Notes: generated from the sequence alone by a model not told the origin. Numbered from the stretch's first letter, positions 1-8,860 are shown. The stretch is 64,000 nt of DNA from Megamonas sp. UBA1796 (GCA_002319795.1 DCFU01000024.1:1-64000), one strand, 5' to 3'. Made by a program: numbers and translations.

Positions 1-103
1 TAAATTTTCTTTCTGGAATATGGCAGGGGAGTGTAAGTAAATATGTTACAGCGAATGCAAAGTGTTCGGTTTTAATTATAAAATAGAAGGGGTTTTACAA
101 GAG

Positions 104-1405
104 ATGAGGTTTCGATTTTTAAAAAAACAATCATTTTTTCTGTTGATTACATTGTTTTTTTGTCAACATGCGTCGGCAGAACTTAATTTGTCTTTAGATG
201 ATAGTGTTGCATTTGCGCTGAAAAATGATCCGTTTTTACAGGCCGTAGAGGCACAAAAAGAACAGGCTGTCTGGGGTGTAAAAGAGGCAAAGAGCAGTAA
301 GGGAATCGTTCTTGATTATCAGCATACGGATATGCGCTCGACAGCACCGCACACATGGCAGGCTACACTGGAAGCTGATTCACCGTATAACTACTATAGT
401 AATGAATTATCCGCCAGTATTCCTCTGTATACTGGTGGACGGCTGGAAAACACAATCGATCAGGCGAAACTATCACTAAATGCATCTGAACTTGAAATTG
501 ATGCAACAAAACAAAAGCTGAAACTTGAAACTGAGTTGAAATATTACGATGCATTAAAAGCGAAAACTGTTTTGGATATAGCTAATCAAATGGTAGATAA
601 TTTTAATCAGCATCTAAATAATGTACAGCAGATGTATAATGCCGGAGTAGTGCCATGGCATGATGTAGTACAGACGAAGGTACGTATGGCGAATGCGGAA
701 AACAATTTGGTCAAGGCACAGAGTGACTATGATTTATCCATTCGCAGCCTGAATAAAACAATGGGATTGGCGCTGGATACGGATATCAGCCTGCTTGATG
801 TGCTTGGATATCAAAAATATGATTTAAATTTAGATGAAATGACAGCAGAAGGATTGGAAAATCGCCCTGAAATGGCACAGCAGGCGATTGCAGTCAAAAT
901 TCAGGAAAAACAGATGGATATTGCTAAAAGTGCACAGCGTCCGGATGTGCGCATAAAGGGAACTATGGATTGGGATGATGATGATTTTGCCGGAACAGAT
1001 AACCGCAATTGGACTGCCATGCTGATGGTAAAACAGAACATTTTTGATTCGGGCAATACAAATGCAAAAATTAAATCAGCAAAATCCGGTATTCTTTCTG
1101 CCCAAAATATACAGCAACAGACAAGAGATAATATTGCTTTAGAAATTAGTGATGCCTGTTTAAATATGAGGAAAGCTGAAAAACGAATTACAACGAATCA
1201 GGTTGCAATCGAAGAGGCAAATGTCAATTTAGATATGTCTCAGAAAAGCTATAGTGCAGGAGTTGATACGAATTTAGATGTCATGGATGCCGAGCTCGCG
1301 CTTGATCAGGCGAAGACAAATTATATAGATTCACTTTATGATTACAATGCAAATAAAGCCAAGCTTGATAGAGCTGTTGGTACAAAGGTGGAAATAAAAG
1401 AGTAA
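104..1405 (+). CDS. TolC-family outer-membrane efflux protein
   Basis: Outer-membrane channel component of a tripartite efflux or type I secretion system. The 433-residue product starts with a signal peptide (basic MRFRFLKK, hydrophobic core, cut near ASA), followed by the duplicated long-helix pattern of the family, including LSLDDSVAFALKNDP near the N-terminus and an AGVDTNLDVMDAELAL segment near the C-terminus. I chose the ATG at 104 because GAAGGGG lies about 11 bases upstream and the signal peptide begins there; a GTG at 62 would add 14 residues before it. Partner fusion and pump proteins are not in the window and may lie upstream. Supports a diderm cell. Confidence 0.88.
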   Translation: MRFRFLKKQSFFLLITLFFCQHASAELNLSLDDSVAFALKNDPFLQAVEAQKEQAVWGVKEAKSSKGIVLDYQHTDMRSTAPHTWQATLEADSPYNYYSNELSASIPLYTGGRLENTIDQAKLSLNASELEIDATKQKLKLETELKYYDALKAKTVLDIANQMVDNFNQHLNNVQQMYNAGVVPWHDVVQTKVRMANAENNLVKAQSDYDLSIRSLNKTMGLALDTDISLLDVLGYQKYDLNLDEMTAEGLENRPEMAQQAIAVKIQEKQMDIAKSAQRPDVRIKGTMDWDDDDFAGTDNRNWTAMLMVKQNIFDSGNTNAKIKSAKSGILSAQNIQQQTRDNIALEISDACLNMRKAEKRITTNQVAIEEANVNLDMSQKSYSAGVDTNLDVMDAELALDQAKTNYIDSLYDYNANKAKLDRAVGTKVEIKE

Positions 1406-1666
1406 AAAAATATGATGGCGCGATGAAGAGCAACTTGTTTTGTACGTTCTAAAGTGTGTCCTGAAGTGCAAAAATAAATAGAATATGCTTTATGTTTTTT
1501 TGCTGTGTGATTGATTTTTCATAACAGATATGATACTCTTTTTACGTGGCAAAAGGTAATATCACAGTGATGTGAATTATACTTTTCAGTGAGCACCTAA
1601 AAATTTTTATATCTGCTTAGATCGTTTACGACTGAGACAGGAAGGAACATCATTAATAGGATATCT

Positions 1667-1704
1667 ATGCCTTTCGGATCAGCATCCGGAAGGCATTTTC
1701 TTTT
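1667..1704 (+). terminator. Hairpin terminator between tolC-like gene and ECF gene
   Basis: A 13-bp stem (atgcctttcggat / atccggaaggcat, one G-U pair) with a four-base loop is followed by TTTTCTTTT. It could end the tolC-like transcript (260 bases upstream) or act as an attenuator in the leader of the ECF gene. The rest of 1406-1666 shows no gene. Confidence 0.55.
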
Positions 1705-1789
1705 GCCTGCAAAAATAAACCTTAGAAGGTGGAAATGGGGCATGGAGTATGTTCGAAAAACAGAAGCATAAAGCATATGCATGAAAATG

Positions 1790-1827
1790 AGGCCGTCAAA
1801 AAACGGCCTGCGTCCGCATTGTCGGAC
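1790..1827 (+). promoter_or_regulatory. Paired hairpins in the leader of the ECF S-component gene
   Basis: Two small stems follow each other: aggccgt / acggcct (1790-1809) and gtccg / cggac (1812-1827). They lie 55-90 bases before the start codon at 1881. S-component genes are often under vitamin riboswitches, but I could not match this leader to TPP, FMN, preQ1 or cobalamin consensus elements. Regulatory role is inference. Confidence 0.3.
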
Positions 1828-1880
1828 AGGGATACTGGCAAGCTGCATAAAAATCGATCTTGTAAGGGAGAGTATGCTTT

Positions 1881-2480
1881 ATGACAAAGAACTCAAAGAC
1901 GTTATATCTGACGCAGATGGGAATGCTCATCGCCATCATCATAGTTTTGACTGTGACCAATATAGGGAATATCCCTATTGGACCGATTGTAGCGACTATA
2001 TACCATATACCGGTTATTATAGGAGCGGTTTTATTAGGCCCGAAGGCTGGTGCCCTGCTGGGCGGCTTGTGGGGGTTTTTAGGTTTTTATCTTGTCCTGA
2101 CGGGACAGACAACCAGCATTGTTGCCATGACAGTTATACAGTATAGCGTGGTGGTATATTTTGTCATTTCGGTAATTCCCCGGATTTTGACAGGTTTTTT
2201 GTCCGGATATGTGTTCATTTTCAGCCAAAGATTTTTGGGAAAGAACAATGTGTTCTGCTTTGGCCTTGCAGGAGCGGCAGGCGCTTTATGCAATACGACT
2301 CTCTATCTTGGATTTTTATATATTCTGGCAAAACCGCTGGTGGCGGAGGCTATGAGAATCAATCTGGACGCCGTGGCGTCGTTTATTATGGGAATCGTAT
2401 GTATTAACGGGGTGGCAGAGGCTATACTGGCAGCAGTGATTGTAATGGCAGTATGCAAAAGTGTCCGGTATCTCCACTGA
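1881..2480 (+). CDS. ECF transporter S component (PF12822-like)
   Basis: Membrane substrate-binding subunit of an energy-coupling-factor vitamin importer; it needs the shared EcfA/A'/T module, which is not here. The 199-residue protein has about six hydrophobic segments and the typical early motif HIPVIIGAVLLGPKAGALLG followed by a GLWGF turn. The pattern most resembles pantothenate-type (PanT-like) S components, but substrate cannot be set from sequence alone. Start supported by AAGGGAG about nine bases upstream. Monocistronic: a hairpin-rich leader precedes it and a strong terminator follows. Confidence 0.8.
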   Translation: MTKNSKTLYLTQMGMLIAIIIVLTVTNIGNIPIGPIVATIYHIPVIIGAVLLGPKAGALLGGLWGFLGFYLVLTGQTTSIVAMTVIQYSVVVYFVISVIPRILTGFLSGYVFIFSQRFLGKNNVFCFGLAGAAGALCNTTLYLGFLYILAKPLVAEAMRINLDAVASFIMGIVCINGVAEAILAAVIVMAVCKSVRYLH

Positions 2481-2551
2481 CATTTCCTGTTGCCTTTATT
2501 TGTGGTACAATCTGAGAGATTGCTTTTTGCAGTGTATTATAAAATATTAAG

Positions 2552-2584
2552 AACCCGCGAATGCACTGCACTCGCGGGTTTATA
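2552..2584 (+). terminator. Rho-independent terminator after the ECF gene
   Basis: Perfect 9-bp stem aacccgcga / tcgcgggtt with an 11-base loop; the stem itself ends in TTTAT. It sits between the ECF gene and the permease gene. Confidence 0.75.
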
Positions 2585-2603
2585 AGACAGGATAGTGATT
2601 CTT

Positions 2604-3365
2604 TTGGATGATACTTACACAATAGGCTTCCTTATGTTTATGGGATTTGTTGCCTCTTTTGTCGATGCAGTGGCTGGCGGCGGGGGGCTTATTATGATAC
2701 CAACGCTGCTTGGTGTAGGCATACCGCCGATTACGGCTTTGGGGACGAATAAGCTGGCATTTGCCACGGGTGGTATTTCGAGCTTTATTGCATTTATGCG
2801 TTCCGGTAAAGTGGATATAGCACTTATTCGTATTTTGTTTCCCATCGCGTTCGTAGGAGCGCTGTGTGGTGTCATGATTGTTCAGCAAATACCGTCGGAC
2901 TTTTTGCAGCCCCTGGTGATCGGGATGCTGGTTATTGTGGCAATCTATAGTGTCTGCAAAAAGGACTGGGGCAGTATTTCCACCTATCATGGCATGACAA
3001 AAAATATGCGCTATATGAGTTTTGCACTGACATTTATTATAGGTGTTTATAATGGATTTTTTGGTCCAGGGACGGGATCTTTTCTTATTTTTGCGTTTCT
3101 TTTTGCCGGATTTGACTATTTAGGAGCGGCTGCCAATGCACGTCTGGTGAATTTTTCCAGTGATATTGCTTCGGCTTCGTTGTATGTTTATTTTGGAAAT
3201 GTGGATTTCCATTATGCGATTCCCATAGCCGTTGCTATCGTCGCAGGGGCTTTTTGCGGTGCGCGCATGGCGATTTCCAGGGGAACCGGCTATGTGAGGC
3301 CGCTGTTTATAGTCATGACGACCGTCCTCATAGGTAAACAGCTTTGGAATTTAATATCATTGTAA
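2604..3365 (+). CDS. TauE/SafE-family (DUF81) permease
   Basis: Predicted export or import of sulfite, sulfonates or other organic anions in the inner membrane. About 253 residues with eight or so hydrophobic segments and the family hallmarks FVDAVAGGGGLIMIPTLL near the N-terminus and GVYNGFFGPGTGSF in the second half, which are the two halves of the internal repeat. The start is unsure: a TTG at 2604 lies 11 bases after AGGA, while a GTG at 2595 is too close to it. Substrate unknown; no sulfur genes adjoin. Confidence 0.8.
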   Translation: MDDTYTIGFLMFMGFVASFVDAVAGGGGLIMIPTLLGVGIPPITALGTNKLAFATGGISSFIAFMRSGKVDIALIRILFPIAFVGALCGVMIVQQIPSDFLQPLVIGMLVIVAIYSVCKKDWGSISTYHGMTKNMRYMSFALTFIIGVYNGFFGPGTGSFLIFAFLFAGFDYLGAAANARLVNFSSDIASASLYVYFGNVDFHYAIPIAVAIVAGAFCGARMAISRGTGYVRPLFIVMTTVLIGKQLWNLISL

Positions 3366-3412
3366 GGACACTGAGCCTTGAGAAGTAATGGATTATTTTG
3401 ATCTTATAGGGT

Positions 3413-5431
3413 TTATTCTCCCAGAAGTTCCAGTCCTTTTGTGGTTATCCGGGTGCCGGCTCTGCCACGGGAAAGATGGACGAGCCCCAGGGCTGCCAGC
3501 TTATAGAGCATAGTCCGAACGCCTTGTTCGCTCATAAAAATTTGATGCCTGCTCATTTTCTGTGCAAGTTCCCGGCGTCCAATATAGGTGTGCGCTTTAT
3601 AGGCATCGCGCAGGAATCGGAGCAGCAAAGTCGCTTCCTCCGGGTCATCCAGAATTTTTATTTGGCTTTTTTCCCTGCTGTCGATTTGTTGAAGCTGGAA
3701 CTGCATATGCTGCGGCAGATTTTCTTTGGTGAAGCCTTCATCGAGGTTTACCATATATTCAAGGCAGTTTTTTAGTTCGCGGATATTTCCCGGCCAGTCA
3801 TAGTTTTGGAAAAACTCCATGAGTGCATAAGGGAAGTCGGCTTTAATATCTTTTTCCTTAAGAAAATAGTGTACAAGATAGGGAATATCATCCCGGCGCT
3901 CGCGAAGTGCCGGGATTTTTATATTGAAAACGTTGAGACGGAAGTAGAGGTCCATACGGAATTTTTTTATTTGTACAAGTTCGTAGAGATTTTGATTGGT
4001 TGCGGCAATGATACGGACATCGATAGGAATTGTGCGGGTGCCGCCAACGCGGATGAGCTCTCTTTCCTGTAGTACTCGCAGCAGCTTTACCTGTATGTCG
4101 AAGGGAATTTCCGAAATTTCGTCCAGAAATATGGTTCCGTGGTCGGCAATCTCGAACAGCCCGTGTTTGCCATGGCGTTTAGCACCGGTAAAAGAGCCTT
4201 CCTCATAGCCGAAAAGTTCGCTTTCGAGCAGAGAACCTGTGAGGGCGGCACAATTGAAGGCGACAAAAGGGCCGTTACATCTTTTTGAGGCATTGTGGAT
4301 GGATTGGACAAAAAGCTCTTTTCCTGTGCCACTTTCACCTTCAATCAGGATATCACTGTTGGTTGTGGCTGCTTTTTTGGCGAGGGCGATGGTTTTCAAC
4401 AGATGCATATTTTTCCCCTGGACAGAGTCAAAATTGTATTTTGCCAGATAACCTTTGTTTGTCATAGCCCGGGATATTTGGAGATTCTGGTTTTCGATGC
4501 TTTCACACTCGCGGATTGTGATGAAACCACCGGTACATGTTTCGCTATCATAAATGTTTTGTTTATTGAGCAGATAATATTTGTGATTAAACATAAACAT
4601 TTCATCGCGAATACATTCGTCGCGGGCAAGGATGCTGCAGATATGGCTGTCGAAAATTTCATTAAAGGGACAATTTGTGAGAACTGGAAGTTTGGATGAA
4701 AAAAATTTGATAATACGTTTATTGTATATTTTGATCCGTTGATTGGCATCGAAGGTCAATACACCGTCATCCAGCATGTCCAACAGCATATCAAAGTTCT
4801 TGTTGTTCTGCTGAAAATGGTTGAACATGCTTACGAATCCGGAACTTAGGGGCACCATGTCGTTTTCATGTTCATGCAGGACAGCTCTTGTTTCTGCGTT
4901 TAGAAGATTCAGCTTATTTAAAATATCAAACAGGCTGGAAACATCGACTAATCTGGGACCAATCTCGATGATGTGCTGGACATGCCTGGGGACATACTGG
5001 GATTCATTGGCTGTGATAGCATAGTCGATATCATCATAGGTGCTGGTTCCGTCATTGGAATATGGAATAAGGTCGAGATGTGTGACACCCAGTTCGTACA
5101 GGGATGAGATGGTTTGAATAGACATCTGCCAATAGGTATTTACGACAAGCACGCGTGTATGCGCGGGAATCGAGAGGACTCTCTTAAATGCCTCCTGCGA
5201 TAGTGTGCGCCGTACAACGAGCAGGGAGGTTTGCGGCAGCAAATATTTCTGTACGATTTCAGCAACTTCGTGTGAGGGAACAAGAGCAAGGTCGCAATTT
5301 ATATACGGGGTGATGCCCTCTTCGACCGAGTAGCTTTTGAGATCCATATATTTGCCAAACATATTTTCCAGTTGATAAATGAAATGAAGGCGCTTACGCA
5401 GCAATATAATAGCCACACGATATTTTTTCAT
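3413..5431 (-). CDS. Sigma-54-dependent transcriptional activator, PrpR-like N-terminus, non-Fis C-terminus
   Basis: Enhancer-binding activator of about 672 residues. Order of domains: PrpR_N-like sensing region (1-190), PAS-like region (about 210-310), AAA+ domain with Walker A GESGTGKE (about 365-372), the sigma-54 contact loop as GSFTGA rather than GAFTGA, Walker B FLDEI, then a C-terminal winged-helix-like segment instead of a Fis helix. Start: ATG at 5431 with GGAGTG six bases upstream; a longer frame to 5485 has no ribosome site. It is divergent from the gene at 5637, whose promoter is of the -24/-12 type, so it very likely controls that operon. Confidence 0.9.
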   Translation of the reverse strand: MKKYRVAIILLRKRLHFIYQLENMFGKYMDLKSYSVEEGITPYINCDLALVPSHEVAEIVQKYLLPQTSLLVVRRTLSQEAFKRVLSIPAHTRVLVVNTYWQMSIQTISSLYELGVTHLDLIPYSNDGTSTYDDIDYAITANESQYVPRHVQHIIEIGPRLVDVSSLFDILNKLNLLNAETRAVLHEHENDMVPLSSGFVSMFNHFQQNNKNFDMLLDMLDDGVLTFDANQRIKIYNKRIIKFFSSKLPVLTNCPFNEIFDSHICSILARDECIRDEMFMFNHKYYLLNKQNIYDSETCTGGFITIRECESIENQNLQISRAMTNKGYLAKYNFDSVQGKNMHLLKTIALAKKAATTNSDILIEGESGTGKELFVQSIHNASKRCNGPFVAFNCAALTGSLLESELFGYEEGSFTGAKRHGKHGLFEIADHGTIFLDEISEIPFDIQVKLLRVLQERELIRVGGTRTIPIDVRIIAATNQNLYELVQIKKFRMDLYFRLNVFNIKIPALRERRDDIPYLVHYFLKEKDIKADFPYALMEFFQNYDWPGNIRELKNCLEYMVNLDEGFTKENLPQHMQFQLQQIDSREKSQIKILDDPEEATLLLRFLRDAYKAHTYIGRRELAQKMSRHQIFMSEQGVRTMLYKLAALGLVHLSRGRAGTRITTKGLELLGE

Positions 5432-5455
5432 ATGTATCACTCCAAATGGTTGATA

Positions 5456-5484
5456 TGGTTGATAATATAATGAATTATAAACCA
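5456..5484. promoter_or_regulatory. 29-bp palindrome, likely activator-binding enhancer site
   Basis: Exact dyad TGGTT-g-ATAAT-(7)-ATTAT-a-AACCA centred at 5470. It lies between the divergent activator gene and the -24/-12 promoter at 5574, about 130 bases upstream of the expected transcription start, which is the usual position of a sigma-54 enhancer. It also overlaps the activator's own leader, allowing autoregulation. A direct repeat ATGGTTGAT (5446-5463) overlaps it. Confidence 0.55.
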
Positions 5485-5573
5485 TTGAATTGCCGGCTGC
5501 AAGATAAAATCGCTCTGAAAGCTCTTTTTTATAGCCTTTTGGCCGAAAATCCCGTGTAAATTCCTATAAAAAG

Positions 5574-5589
5574 TTGGCATGTGAAATGC
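5574..5589 (+). promoter_or_regulatory. Sigma-54 (-24/-12) promoter of the YjiH/YjiG/M20 operon
   Basis: TTGGCATGTGAAATGC matches the RpoN consensus, with GG and GC separated by exactly ten bases. Expected start near 5600, 37 bases before the ATG at 5637. The activator gene upstream fits. Confidence 0.8.
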
Positions 5590-5636
5590 GAGAGTATAAG
5601 TTGTATCAGAAAACCAATATAAAGGAGTGTAGAAAA

Positions 5637-6335
5637 ATGGGAAAAATTACAAAGGAAACTTCCACGGTGCAGAAAGCGGAAACCCCTTTGGAACAAGACA
5701 GAGCTAAATCGGTACCCTGGTATGGCTATGTGTCGCTTATTTTGGCGATTATCTTCTTTTCAGGAATCTTCGCCAATGCTGAGGGCTGGCTGAAGGTATT
5801 CGACTTTACGGCACTGTTGGGACAGTTTGGCGCTTTACAGGGACCGAACAGTGCAGCAGCGACATTTACCGGCAGCTCTGGTATTGGAGCACGCGATGGC
5901 TTTCTTTTTGCGTTGAGTTTAGCGCCCAGCGTTATGCTGGCACTTGGCATTGTTGAAATTGTTACATATCTGCAGGGACTCCGGGCAGCAGAGAAATTGT
6001 TGACGCCATTGCTTCGGCCACTGCTCGGGATACCGGGAATCACAGGCTTGGCACTTATTTCCAGCTTGCAGAGCACAGATGCCGGAGCCAGCATGACGCG
6101 TGAGCTTCGTGACAACGATATGATTACGGATCGTGAGCGTTTATTGTTTTGTGCGTTCCAACTCAGTGCCGATGGAATTATTACGAATTATTTGGCCACA
6201 GGTGCGGCGCTGTTTTCTCTGATGACGGTACCAATTATCACACCCCTCATAGTGATGTGCGTGTTCAAGGTGTTTGGGACGAACTTGATGAGATTGTACC
6301 TGAAACGCATACCGGAGGAGGCGATTAATAAATGA
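5637..6335 (+). CDS. YjiH-like nucleoside-recognition (Gate) domain membrane protein
   Basis: Inner-membrane protein of 232 residues with several hydrophobic helices and a conserved polar segment, SLQSTDAGASMTREL, typical of the nucleoside-recognition/Gate family (E. coli YjiH). Transport of a small metabolite is assumed for the family, not shown. The ATG at 5637 has AAAGGAG upstream; earlier in-frame codons lie inside the sigma-54 promoter and cannot be used. Its stop overlaps the next start by ATGA, so the two are translationally coupled. First gene of a three-gene operon. Confidence 0.8.
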   Translation: MGKITKETSTVQKAETPLEQDRAKSVPWYGYVSLILAIIFFSGIFANAEGWLKVFDFTALLGQFGALQGPNSAAATFTGSSGIGARDGFLFALSLAPSVMLALGIVEIVTYLQGLRAAEKLLTPLLRPLLGIPGITGLALISSLQSTDAGASMTRELRDNDMITDRERLLFCAFQLSADGIITNYLATGAALFSLMTVPIITPLIVMCVFKVFGTNLMRLYLKRIPEEAINK

Positions 6336-6781
6336 AAAAATCACTTATAGATGTATTTGTTGAGGGGGCCAGAAAAGGCCTGCAAATTAATTTCAACAGC
6401 ATTATTCCAAACCTCATTATGGCGTTCGTACTGATTCAGGCGTTGAAGATTACGGGTATTCTGGCATTTTTAGGCAATGCGTTTGCACCAATCATGGCTG
6501 TTTTTGGCTTGCCGGGCGAGGGTATAACTGTTCTTCTGAGCGCATGGCTGTCTATGGGTGGTGGTGTAGGTGCCTGTGCCAGCCTCTATGCAGAAGGTAT
6601 TTTGACGGGGACGCATGTATCCATCCTTATACCAGCTATTTTTCTCATGGGTGCACAGGCGCAATACATGGGCCGGTGCCTTGGCACAGCAGGCGTTCAG
6701 GGCAAATATTATGCGCCGTTGCTTGGCATTGCTATTGTCAATGCGCTTCTGGCGATGCTGGTGATGCGCTTTCTTGTTTGA
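6332..6781 (+). CDS. YjiG-like (SpmB/Gate family) membrane protein
   Basis: 149-residue membrane protein that pairs with the upstream YjiH-like product; E. coli yjiG and yjiH form the same pair next to a dipeptidase gene. Features: hydrophobic segments, IIPNLIMAFVLIQALK early, and a glycine-rich turn AWLSMGGGVGACASL. Overlaps the previous gene by four bases. Together the two probably form one transporter for a compound then cleaved by the M20 enzyme that follows; substrate unknown. Confidence 0.8.
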   Translation: MKKSLIDVFVEGARKGLQINFNSIIPNLIMAFVLIQALKITGILAFLGNAFAPIMAVFGLPGEGITVLLSAWLSMGGGVGACASLYAEGILTGTHVSILIPAIFLMGAQAQYMGRCLGTAGVQGKYYAPLLGIAIVNALLAMLVMRFLV

Positions 6782-6825
6782 ACTTTGTAAAATCAGGTAT
6801 TTTATAGAAAGGTGGCTATTATGCC

Positions 6826-7965
6826 ATGGAACAATTTCGTATGGATACGTATTTGGAAAGTCTGGAGTATCTCGTTAATTTTGATAATGGGAGCTATACA
6901 CCGGAAGGAACAGCTAAAGTGGCAGAGTTTTTTCAACAAAAATTTGCGGCGAATGGCTGGAAAACTTGTTTACATAAATTGCCGACAGAGAAAGTTGGCC
7001 CCTGTTTGCAGATAACAAACTGTGAAGACAATGATTATGATGTATTGCTGCTGGGGCATATGGACAGTGTGTTTCCGGTTGGCGAAGCGGTGAAAAGACC
7101 ATATAAAATCAATGAGCAGGGCATCGTGACAGGTGTTGGCGTAAGTGATATGAAAGGCTGCCTGCTGGCAGCATATTATGCGCTTGTGGAATTAAAAAAC
7201 GAGGATAAGCTGGGTAAAGGGAAAATCTGTTTTTTGCTGAATAGCGATGAAGAAACAGGCTCGATGTATTCGAGAGAGCTTATCGAAAGGGTGGCAGCAA
7301 ATGCAAAGCACGTGCTGGTTATAGAAGCGGCACGCAAAAATGGTGATATGGTAAAGGCACGCAGCGGTGTGGCAGATTTTGATTTACAAGCTGAGGGTGT
7401 AGCGGCGCATGCGGGTGTTGCCCCGCAGGATGGGAGTTCGGCCATCCATGAACTGGCCAACTGGGTTATTGCGCTCCACCAACTGAATGATTATGCAGCT
7501 GGTACATCTGTCAACGTTGGCACTATTCGAGGTGGAGCAGCACGCAATGTTGTTGCAGATGCAGCTTTCGCCGAAGTCGATGTGCGTTTTAGACAGGAAA
7601 GTGAACTGCAGCGTATACAATCGGCTTTTGCGGGGTTGTCCAATAAAAGCTTTACTCCGGGCGGCGCGCAGGTCAAGTATAGTTTTCGTTTAAACCGTCC
7701 GCCCATGAACGCTTCGCAGCAAACGGAGGAACTATGTGAGGCCGTATCCGGGTTTGGCAGAGAGATGGGGATTCACTTTGACTGGGTCGCTACAGGTGGC
7801 GGTTCTGATGGCAATTATACCGCAGCCATGGGGATACCAACCATCGATGGAGTCGGACCTGTGGGCGGCGGCGGCCACAGCGTAAAAGAGTGGCTGGATA
7901 CAAAAACCGTAGAGCCGAGGTTGCGGCTGCTGCAAAAGATGATTCTTTATTGTATTGACCGATGA
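6826..7965 (+). CDS. M20 family metallopeptidase (carboxypeptidase G2-like)
   Basis: Cytoplasmic zinc amidohydrolase of 379 residues, resembling glutamate carboxypeptidase and ArgE/DapE relatives. Metal-site motifs visible: LLGHMDSVFP (His78, Asp80), SDMKG (Asp108) and the catalytic DEETGS (Glu142/143), with the dimerisation-lid motif GVAAHAG in the middle and GGGSDGN near the C-terminus. Start ATG 6826, with AAGGTGG about 11 bases upstream; an ATG at 6821 is in another frame. Last gene of the sigma-54 operon, so it probably hydrolyses the compound imported by the YjiH/YjiG pair, such as an acylated or peptide-linked amino acid (inference). Confidence 0.88.
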   Translation: MEQFRMDTYLESLEYLVNFDNGSYTPEGTAKVAEFFQQKFAANGWKTCLHKLPTEKVGPCLQITNCEDNDYDVLLLGHMDSVFPVGEAVKRPYKINEQGIVTGVGVSDMKGCLLAAYYALVELKNEDKLGKGKICFLLNSDEETGSMYSRELIERVAANAKHVLVIEAARKNGDMVKARSGVADFDLQAEGVAAHAGVAPQDGSSAIHELANWVIALHQLNDYAAGTSVNVGTIRGGAARNVVADAAFAEVDVRFRQESELQRIQSAFAGLSNKSFTPGGAQVKYSFRLNRPPMNASQQTEELCEAVSGFGREMGIHFDWVATGGGSDGNYTAAMGIPTIDGVGPVGGGGHSVKEWLDTKTVEPRLRLLQKMILYCIDR

Positions 7966-8118
7966 GTATGGGGGATAAAATAGGGAGCTGAGATTTTTAT
8001 TGCAGCCTGCAGGAAGGGTTATTTCAGGTTTTGCAGAATAAAAGCAAATATAAGGACAGGGGATAGTCGAATTTCGCAGGGACTTTTTGTGACATTGCGG
8101 CGATTGTCTTATATTGCA

Positions 8119-8150
8119 ATTGAGGGCGGAATACTGCCCTCAATATTTTA
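8119..8150 (+). terminator. Hairpin before the nitroreductase gene
   Basis: Perfect 9-bp stem attgagggc / gccctcaat with an 8-base loop, then ATTTTAT. It lies 154 bases after the M20 gene and just before the ribosome site of the nitroreductase gene, so it may end the operon or gate the next gene. Confidence 0.5.
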
Positions 8151-8161
8151 TGGGAGGAAAA

Positions 8162-8755
8162 ATGATAAAAGAGATTTATGACAGAAGAAGTATTCGGAAA
8201 TTCCGGCAGGAACCTGTGCCCCGGGATTTGCTCGAAGGGGTTTTGCAGGCTGGAATCGCAGCTCCGTCCTCCAAGAATCGGCAGCCGTGGAAATTCGTTG
8301 TCGTATCGGGAACAGCGAAAAAGGGTATGCTCCAGCAAATGCAAAAGGGCTTGCTGCGGGAAGTATCGGAGAAGGCAGTGCTGCCCCGCAGCCGCGAACA
8401 TATCCATGGTGCGGAGTATACGCTGAAAATAATGGAAGAGGCGCCCGTGATTGTTTTTATTGTGGATACTCTGGCTGGGGATTTGTCCGCGACTTTGGAT
8501 ACAGAGGAACGCATAGCAGAAATCTGCAATGTGCAGTCCATCGGCGCGGCTATTGAAAATATGTCATTGGCAGCAGTTGACATGGGGCTGGGGAGCCTTT
8601 GGATCGGTGATATTTTCTTCGCTTATGAGGAACTCAATACCTGGCTGGCAGCAGATGGCGTTATGGTTGCAGCGTTGGCTATAGGATATCCGGCAGAGCA
8701 GCCACCAGCCCGGCCGCGGAAAGACTTTTCTGCGCTTGTGGATTGGCGAAATTAG
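8162..8755 (+). CDS. Nitroreductase-family FMN protein
   Basis: 197-residue flavin oxidoreductase. N-terminal RRSIRKF and PSSKNRQPWKF are the usual FMN-binding segments; the C-terminal part has the LAIGYPAE motif. Likely NAD(P)H-dependent reduction of nitro, quinone or related compounds in the cytoplasm; substrate unknown. ATG at 8162 chosen over upstream codons because GGGAGG lies five bases before it and RRSIRKF then falls at the expected position. Flanked by hairpins on both sides, so transcribed alone. Confidence 0.88.
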   Translation: MIKEIYDRRSIRKFRQEPVPRDLLEGVLQAGIAAPSSKNRQPWKFVVVSGTAKKGMLQQMQKGLLREVSEKAVLPRSREHIHGAEYTLKIMEEAPVIVFIVDTLAGDLSATLDTEERIAEICNVQSIGAAIENMSLAAVDMGLGSLWIGDIFFAYEELNTWLAADGVMVAALAIGYPAEQPPARPRKDFSALVDWRN

Positions 8756-8823
8756 CGGGATGAGCTGGCAGGTACACGGACCCAAAGCTGCGGAAGTCTG
8801 TGCAAAGCATCTATATATGCAGC

Positions 8824-8860
8824 AATAGCCTGAAACCAAAAGGTTTCAGGCTATTGTCAT
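8824..8860. terminator. Strong bidirectional terminator
   Basis: Perfect 14-bp stem aatagcctgaaacc / ggtttcaggctatt with loop AAAA, between converging genes (nitroreductase on +, CHAP protein on -). T-rich on both sides. Confidence 0.8.

Noticed and set aside
5574..5636. Upstream extension of the YjiH-like gene to 5574
   Set aside because: The extension would begin inside the sigma-54 promoter, before the expected transcription start.
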